From: Armigeres subalbatus
Lineage: Eukaryota > Arthropoda > Insecta > Diptera > Culicidae
Direction of reading: 5' to 3'
DNA: 64,000 nucleotides
NCBI RefSeq assembly: GCF_024139115.2
Contig: NC_085141.1
Span: 180,675,047 to 180,739,046 of the forward strand
Both the position numbers and the translations under genes were made by a program. Shown here in pieces: positions 57,340 through 64,000 of this stretch (its first letter is position 1; each line of letters starts with the position of its first letter). Under the pieces are notes generated by a model, which did not search any database, was not told where the DNA came from, and saw only the letters and a list, made by a program, of their open reading frames with translations.

Positions 57340-57930
57340 TTTTAACACGATGTTCTAAGTCCTTCAAATTATTCTTAAATTAAGACCAATTCATCTATCA
57401 AGTCAACCAGGTCAGCAAACCCACCCATCAGGCCATTAGAGGCCATGCATATGATTTACGATTTAAATATGACCAAACCGGATGTTGTATGCTTGGCCTC
57501 TGATGGTCTGTATGGTCATGATGAATTGCTGTCAATTTTCTTCCAGTCCAGAAAAATGTGAAGGGCTTAGATCATCGTATTTGATCATTTTTAAAACTAA
57601 AATCATACTGGTCCATACAGGCATTGCTATAACTTTCCAGTTGAACCTAGTTGACCTAGTGGAACGATTGGTCCGAACTCCATAATAATTTGAGGGGTTT
57701 GACCATAGTATTTGATTATTTCTAAATAAAAAATCATACGCATGGCCTTTAAAAGCTTGTATGGACATGATGGATTACTATCGATTTTGTCCCGGACATA
57801 GTTGACCTGGTTGAATTCTAGGATGTCACGTTTTCCATCATATGTCAAATAAGTCTATTCGGGTATATGATCCATTCGGGCAAATGGTCTTTTCGGGTAT
57901 TTGGTCTATTCGGGCGAATGGAATTCGGGC
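57340..57930. repeat. Decayed satellite units and a TATTCGGGC simple repeat
   Basis: Bases 57340-57790 contain diverged units like those at 53935-54295 (CCAAACCGGATGTT, GGCCATTAGAGGCCATG). Bases 57853-57930 repeat a ~15-bp unit TATTCGGGCAAATGG several times. Confidence 0.6.
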
Positions 57931-58270
57931 GTTTGTGATAGAACCCTGCAGGAAGGGTTATTTTGATATAACAATTGAAGTAAACATTTAAAATTCAGGC
58001 AGGATACTTATTAAAGAAAATGAGTCTCCAAACAAAACGTCAAAAACTGTACCTTAGACAAAATTCGGCTAAAATTTAATTAAAACTCACATCAGGAGAG
58101 TAACCCCAAACTTTTGGCCGATGCATACCATGCAATTGAGTAAACATTTTAATTTTTAAAAATAAAACAAAAATTTTTCGCCGAAATTTCATCAATGCCA
58201 GTCAAAGATGATCAAAGTTGGGTTCCATTCCACTTTTTATTTCGAAATTGTGTGGGCTCAATTTCGAGAA

Positions 58271-59021
58271 AAATCAACATATTTTACCATATAAATTCAA
58301 GAAAAATGTGTATCTTAAAGTTAAAATTTAATAGATAAAAAATCAAAAATTGTTCGTTTAAAACACCCACGATTCAAGATCTACTCATAATCTATGTACT
58401 CAGCTAACAATACCCGAAATCGGATGTATGACGGCAAAAATACGATCAAAAACTTTTTTCTATATTTTTCGTGGGTGAATTCAAACTTTTAGCCGGGAGT
58501 TGGGTTGAGCAAAAATGATAAACTTTCTGTTTTATGACTGTAAAAATAGATAGGATAAAAAAAGTTACTCCCCCACCCCATAGAATTTTTCATTAGTTAC
58601 GTCACTGACACAAAGCGTTACATTATTTGAATTTTCTTTCCCATGCTAGGATGATGTCTCACAAAGCTTGGTTATAAAACTCTAGCTATTTTGATCAAAA
58701 TAGATGAAAATAGTGACTTTTTACCAGAAAAATTGACTTTAGTAACTTGACCTCGAAAAAAGAGACTTTTTAGTGACCTACCAAAAAATGACCGTCTGGT
58801 CACTAAAAAGGGACCCGCTACCAGGCCTGAACTTCAAGACACAAAGAAACAGACGTCTCACTTAGAACAAAATGCAATCAATATCATCGTCACGGAAACA
58901 TTGTCGCCCAATGCTAAAATCATTGTGTGTGGCCAAACGGTAACCAGATCGCGGTAGTGCGCAATCGTCGAACACAAGCAAAATCGATGGAAGCCCTATC
59001 GGTGGCCGATTGACACCCTAC
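58271..59021. other. Unassigned AT-rich stretch
   Basis: No gene or repeat boundary recognised. Confidence 0.3.
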
Positions 59022-59035
59022 AAACAATTAAATGA

Positions 59036-59292
59036 GCCTATTGGTAAGATGCGCGTCTTTAAAGCAAGACCATGCTGAGGGTGGCTGGGTTAGATTCCCG
59101 GTGCCGGTCTAGACAATTTTCGGTTTGGAAATTTCTCAACTTCCCTGGGCATAAAGTATCATCGTGCTAGCCTCATGATATACTAATGCAAAAATGGTTA
59201 CTTGGTTTAGAAACCTCGCGGGTAATAACTGTGGAAGTGCTGAATGTACACTAACAGCGAGACGGCAATGTCCCAGTGGTGCATGTAATGCC
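59036..59292 (+). mobile_element. Feilai-type SINE copy 4
   Basis: Head with GGTTAGATTCCCGG, body and a truncated tail lacking the GAA run. Flanked by a perfect 14-bp duplication AAACAATTAAATGA (59022-59035, 59293-59306). More diverged than copy 3 yet with a perfect duplication. Confidence 0.88.
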
Positions 59293-59306
59293 AAACAATT
59301 AAATGA

Positions 59307-59634
59307 ACTGTTAAAAAGGTAAAACGTTTCTCGGTTCATGATTTCACAAAACAATGATCGGAATGATATTTTCAGGGTTCCTGGGCCACTCGGGTTCAAT
59401 CCGGCAGACATAACGGTCAAATAAATTAATTGCGAACGACCACCATGGTGAGCTATCATGCGTCTCCATTCTAGTATGGTGCATCGTGCTAACGTTATTC
59501 TGCAGTTTTTATCGGTTGTCGGTTTTAAAATCACTTCTATACAAAAAAAACCCTGGATGATCCACCTGTTGTTGGTGCCTTTCTCGTGCATTAGTTAACA
59601 CTAGGATATATTTGCTGAAAAAACTTACGCGAAT
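59307..59634. other. Unassigned stretch
   Basis: An open frame on the minus strand (59136-59591) overlaps the SINE and has no domain; not called. Confidence 0.3.
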
Positions 59635-61474
59635 ACATGGCCCAGGATACTGATTTATGCGGAAAGATGAATTTTCCGCCAAAACTATATTTTTCAGAAA
59701 AAAATTGTTCGAAATAGTAAGGCCATCATAATGGTTCTACCTAAAAATAGGGTTGCCCATCATATAAAAAAAAAATAATTTTTTTTTTTATTTCTCGGAA
59801 TATTGACATGTTATGTTCTACAAAGCTGTAGCGCAGCTTATTCCAATCAATTTTGCTAAAATAACTTTTTCTGTAGCTCTTAAGTTTTACTGATTTAGAG
59901 CAATTTTACTTAATTGGATTAGGGTGTACCTCAAAAAAACAGTATGTTTGATCTACTTTTTTTGTTTTGGATTTCTTGAAAAAGTCGACTTCAGGTGACT
60001 TTTAGAGCTCAAAAATGCAACTTTTGATGGGTAAATATGCTCAATATCTTTTTCCGATCAAAAGTTATAATCGTTTTTCTGTCAAAATTACATTTTTTTC
60101 ATAAGTTGATATCTCCGGTTAGGGCAGACCAAAAAATATATTCATACGGCATCTAAAAGAGAAATTAATATTCTTTATTATATCAAAAAATTGGGGATAT
60201 GTTATTTTTTTATTTCAAGTTTTATCAATTTTACTAAAAACATGTTTTTTCAAATAAATTGATATAACTCGACAACGCAAGAAGATACAGACGATATTCT
60301 TATAGCAAAACACGCGTTTTAAAAAGCCCCAAAAGTCTTCAAAAGGTGACATCCGTGAAAAATAAAAAATGTAATGAACAGATCATAAATATTGTTTTTT
60401 GAGGGACACCCTAATCCTGGTCAGTAAAATTACTCTGAACAAGTGAGCTTAAGAGCTACACAAAAAGTTTATATGGCAAAATTGATTGGAAAAAGCTGCG
60501 CTACAACTTTGTAGAACATTTTATGTCAATATTCCGCAAAATAAAAAAATAAAATTTCACGCAAGTGCATTGTAGGTTATTGCCACTAGGGCGTTTTGCC
60601 TCGCCAAAATGTCAGATGTTTCTTCAAAATGTGGAAATTTTCGGTTTTTCCGACCTTCCCATGCACTATTTTGAAACTTTTTTCGCCTAACCTACATAAT
60701 TTCAGATCTAGTTTTGTAACGGTCATCTTAATGACGGTAAATATGGGGGAAACCACAAAAGGCGTTTTGCCTGGGGGGGGAGGGGGGTGGGCGTTTTGGG
60801 GCCTCTTCTCCTATCTTCTTCCGTTGTCGAGTTATATTACTTTATTTGAAATAACATGATTTTAGTAAAATTGATAAAACTTGAAATAAAAAAATAACAT
60901 ATCCCCAATTTTTTGACATAATAAAGAATATTAATTTCTCTTTCAAATGCCGTGTAAATATATTTTTTTGGTCTGCCTTAACCGGAGATATCAACTTATG
61001 AAAAAAATGTAATTTTGACAGAAAAACGATTATAACTTTTGATCGGAAAAAGATATTGAGCATATTTACCCATCAAAAGTTACATTTTTTTGAGCTCTAA
61101 AAGTCGACTTTTTCGAGAAATCTAAAACAAAAAAAGTAGATAAAAAATACTGTTTTTTTGAGGTACACCCTAATCCAATTAAGTAAAATTGCTCTAATTC
61201 AGCCAATTTAAGAGCTACAGAAAATGTTTTCTCAGCTAAATTGATTGGAATAAGCTATGCTACAACTTTGGAGAACATAACATGTCAATATTCCGAGAAA
61301 TAAAAAAAATATTTTCTAATTTTTTTTATATGATGAGCCACCCTATTTTTTGGTAGAACCATAATGATGGCCTTACTATTTCGAACAATTTTGTAGAACA
61401 ACAGTTTTTTCTAAAAAATATAGTTTTGAAGTAAAATGCATCTTTCCGCGTAAATCTGTATCCTGGACCATAGT
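59635..61474. repeat. 1.8-kb foldback with ~660-bp inverted arms
   Basis: Left arm about 59635-60293 and right arm about 60811-61474 pair along their length (high identity by eye, with scattered small indels). Shared landmarks: CCAGGATAC, GCGGAAAGATG, TTCGAAATAGTAAGGCCATC, CTCGGAATATTGACATGTTATG, TTGGATTAGGGTGTACCTC. The spacer holds a third, partial arm copy (about 60390-60560) in right-arm orientation and a G-run. No coding sequence. Related fragments occur at 340-560 and 1165-1276. Confidence 0.85.
60773..60801 (+). other. G-quadruplex-type G-run
   Basis: Runs of eight, six, three and four or more G separated by one to seven bases, in the spacer of the foldback. It satisfies the usual G4 pattern on the plus strand. 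Confidence 0.6.
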
Positions 61475-61589
61475 GCATTGGTGCAGAAAATCATTGTAAC
61501 TAAATTTTCAAATGACTATATCTTAGTAGTCTTTTAAACAATTTTCTCAGGTTTTTTACCCAGCCATGTTTTCTAGTAGGGCATTATCA

Positions 61590-61790
61590 AATATGTAAGA
61601 TGTTGTAAAATCTCCAAGTTGTCTTGGAGTTTAAATCAAATGGTCTACCGACAAAAACACATACTTTCAGGACATAAATGGTGTGTTGTCGAAGCTAAGG
61701 ACATAATGACAGCCGTGATGTTTTCGGTAGACTATTTGATTCAGACTAACGGACTATTTAGAAACATCTCATATGCCAGGAATTAAGACG
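61590..61790. repeat. ~200-bp inverted repeat
   Basis: TCAAATGGTCTACCGACAAAAA near 61638 is mirrored by TTTTCGGTAGACTATTTGA near 61720, with weaker pairing outside. The outer segment CATCTCATATGCCAGG recurs at about 61898. Probably a decayed MITE with a partial duplicate. Confidence 0.5.
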
Positions 61791-62108
61791 CAAATGAAAG
61801 CCAAATACTCGAGGGCATGATTTGGTGGATACCGCGGCAGGTGACAGTCATGGTTGATGCGGTAGAACATTTTTTTCAAACTCCAGGACAATTTGGAGAC
61901 ATCTCACATGCCAGGATTTGATTTAGCCTATTTTCAATAGGAAACAATGGGACAGGATTCCTCGTCAAATGAAACTTGTTACGAGCAAATCGGTGAAGCA
62001 TAAGTGACAACAAATGAGTTATTTTTGCGCACATACATACATACACACAACACATGCATAATAAATGTGTATGCATGCATAATAAATGTGCACAATTGAA
62101 CGGGGCGT

Positions 62109-62541
62109 GAAGGGGGTCCCGTAGCGTAGTTGGCTACACGTTCGCCTTACAAGCGGATTATCATGGGTTCTATTCCCAGCCCCTCCACCAAACCCTCGTC
62201 AGTCGCCGGATGCGCAGCCCTTGCGGTAGGGTATTGGAGATCGCGTCATACCGTACGGCTGCCTGATGACGACTGACAAATTGTTCTTCTCGGAGGCATT
62301 CCTCCAACGGACCCGGATAAATGGCAACCGAACAAAGCAACGATCTTCGGATGCACGACATGGACAAACGGACACAATGGACTCACGATAATATGGACTG
62401 ACAACGACAACAATTATGAGTAATGGAAATCTAAAAATAGATTCTGTACAGCAGAATACCACAATGGATCTTGACACAGTGTAGTGGTTAAGTAACACAG
62501 AGTGCCTAACAAATAAAGGATGGAATAAAAAATAAAAAAAA
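62109..62541 (+). mobile_element. tRNA-Val-like SINE with perfect target duplication
   Basis: The head folds like a tRNA: A box TAGCGTAGTTGG, anticodon arm TTCGC-CTTACAA-GCGGA (anticodon TAC, Val-like), B box GGTTCTATTCC. A ~350-bp body and an A-rich tail (AATAAAAAATAAAAAAAA) follow. An 11-bp duplication GAACGGGGCGT at 62098-62108 and 62542-62552 is perfect. The open frame on the minus strand is incidental. It is not a tRNA gene: the acceptor stem is not followed by a terminator and the body is part of the same insertion. Confidence 0.9.
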
Positions 62542-62552
62542 GAACGGGGCGT

Positions 62553-63207
62553 CATCACATAACATAAGTGGATCTTCGAACAAAATCCAATCCAAAAGTT
62601 GACCCCCTTTTGATGAGCCAAAACTGTTATAATTGGGAACGGGAACATCGTTCTGTCATTTTCAATTGTAAACAAATACCATATGATCAGAAAATTTTAA
62701 CACTTTTTTCCAAGACTACAAAGAGCAAGATCTGTAGCCGAAGTATAATTTTTTTTTTCTATCATCAATTTTAAACATTGTTTTTAAAAATGACGGATTG
62801 CATCCAAAAGATGGTCTCTTCTATGCTATTACTAACCAATTTGTATTTGATGAAATCTAATTTGATTTATTTGTAGGGTAAACTTCTATTTTCAGGCGAT
62901 TTTTGTTGAAATGTTCGTCTTGTATCTATTTTAACTTATTTATCATACGAAAATAAAATTCCTCTAAAATTGATATAATATTTTTGAGTCAGCATGGTAA
63001 AAATCTAGATTTTATTCAACATGTGTAGAAAAGTATATCCCTTAGAACTGTTCTACATTGGGAACGAATCTTTATATACGCAGTCTTCGTTTTTTTCGGA
63101 AGGATGACGAGGGATACACCAATGTTTGTCTACGATGCGCAACAATCACAAATAGATAGATTAGAAGCAATATTATAAATTATCAATCGTACGAAAGGAA
63201 ACTCGCT
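62553..63207. other. Unassigned AT-rich stretch
   Basis: Nothing recognised. Confidence 0.3.
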
Positions 63208-63415
63208 TATTATCAATTCAGTAGAAAACCGAATTAGCCGCCAGCGAAGTTGTATTTTTCTCACAATCCATACGTTAAATCTGATTTCGGAAGTGGTGCG
63301 CTGTATAGCGCATGAAAACAGCGCACCACTTCCGAAGTTAGGTTTAGCGTACGGATTGTGAGAAAAATCCAAGTTCGCTAATCGCCCATTTCGGTTTTCT
63401 ACTGAATTGATAATA
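63208..63415. repeat. 208-bp hairpin MITE
   Basis: Arms TATTATCAATTCAGTAGAAAACCGAA and mirror (given by position 63208-63233 and 63390-63415), a second matched pair TTTTTCTCACAATCC, and a tight inner stem TTCGGAAGTGGTGCGCTGT. No clear duplication. Confidence 0.7.
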
Positions 63416-64000
63416 TCATAATGCAGGAGAGCATCGCAACTGTGAGGTGTTTCCAATTTGGATATCATATAAAATGAAAATGTGATGATTCAACGTTGAA
63501 ATCAAGATAATCTTTATCATGCCATGAAGCACGTAATCTGAATAGGTTATTACGATGTATGATATTAATGTTATCTCTTTTCATGGCATTCTTTTCATTA
63601 TTAGATCATTGCTTTTGGGTTGATAGTATTCCGAATACTCTTTACCAAAAGTAGAGCAATTTCAACGACATGTAAAAAGGAAACAGAAAACACCAAAAAT
63701 ATGCATTGAACATTTAACTGAGGATAAATCCAGGAGAGGCATCACCTTTTTAAAAATCGATAATTTTTCAAAATAATCCGATAAATGAACCTCTACTTGT
63801 TGCTTGATAGTTTAAGGAAACATAGTGTGAAGACTTTTGATAGACAAAAAGTCGGTTACATACATGTTAGAAAAAAAGTCAAATTCGGGTGCGATGCCAC
63901 ACCACTGGGAGAGACGCCACACATGGGAAATGTTTGAGAAAAAATACGGTTAATAAATATGCTCATGGCAATGAATGAGCATTTCATATGTTTTCGAATA
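63416..64000. other. Unassigned AT-rich stretch to the window end
   Basis: Nothing recognised. Confidence 0.3.

Larger units (their letters stand above)
54290..58270. repeat. ~4-kb imperfect palindrome
   Basis: Outer arms 54290-54600 and 57950-58270 are inverted copies (GAAATTGAGCCCAC... to ...TGTTATATCAA). Inner symmetric pairs are the minisatellites at 54984/57096 and 55793/56459, a unique segment at 55562-55640 mirrored at 57000-57090, and a central pair around 56060 and 56270 (ATCTCGATTC, ATTCGATT). The centre is near 56170. The left arm gained a 482-bp MITE and the right arm satellite DNA, so the halves are no longer equal. Confidence 0.7.

Noticed and set aside
59136..59591. 151-codon minus-strand gene
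   Set aside because: It runs through the Feilai copy at 59036-59292 and its flank; no domain.
62109..62185. tRNA-Val gene
   Set aside because: The tRNA-like part is the head of a 433-bp insertion with an A-rich tail and its own 11-bp target duplication; the acceptor stem is poor.

Overview
The window looks like nuclear DNA of a culicine mosquito, most likely Aedes. It has several copies of a tRNA-derived SINE of the Feilai type (tRNA-like head, conserved body, GAA-triplet tail), RTE-clade LINEs with mosquito-like reading frames, long AT-rich introns and nested transposable elements almost throughout. No prokaryotic gene organisation, operon or CRISPR array was found. All junctions and repeat boundaries were read by eye from the sequence.

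Host genes. Two are supported, both on the minus strand. (1) A 5' coding exon at 2490-2862 ends in a good splice donor; the rest of that gene lies left of the window. (2) Five exons between 33053 and 45124 encode the C-terminal ~818 residues of a Masquerade-type serine protease homologue. It has five six-cysteine disulfide knots joined by Thr/Pro-rich linkers, then a trypsin-like domain that keeps the His and Asp but has Gly in place of the catalytic Ser. Its signal-peptide exon(s) are not recognised and probably lie beyond 64000 or were missed. The last intron (33455-42857) and the intron upstream of 45124 are full of mobile DNA.

Layout. 1-7300: SINEs, small MITEs, foldback fragments and the 5' exon of gene 1. 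7301-12650: an RTE LINE (family A, copy A1) split by an internally deleted R1-like LINE, whose ORF1 is itself split by a 430-bp MITE. 12980-18170: AT-rich DNA with MITEs and a LINE tail carrying a 27-bp target duplication. 18529-22592: a second RTE family (B) flanked by 309-bp direct repeats. 23285-24837: a 51-bp minisatellite and broken family A pieces. 26071-32141: family A copies A3 and A4, hAT-type MITEs, and the longest RTE copy inserted in a hAT-type element. 33053-45124: the masquerade exons; the last intron holds a 3.5-kb element with hAT-like ends and inverted arms of short repeats. 45206-53797: RTE copy A5 split by a 5.5-kb Ty3/gypsy mag-like LTR retrotransposon and by a 667-bp hAT-type MITE. 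53935-58270: satellite-like DNA and a ~4-kb imperfect palindrome with inverted minisatellites. 59036-64000: Feilai, a 1.8-kb foldback with ~660-bp arms, a SINE with a perfect target duplication, and hairpins.

How it fits together. Masquerade-type proteins are secreted, catalytically inactive protease homologues; the rest of the window is mostly a record of transposition into and around this gene. At least eight elements have resolved 8-bp target duplications (hAT-like), so relative insertion order can be read at many places. Every LINE and LTR coding region seen carries stops, frameshifts or deletions; I see no intact autonomous element.
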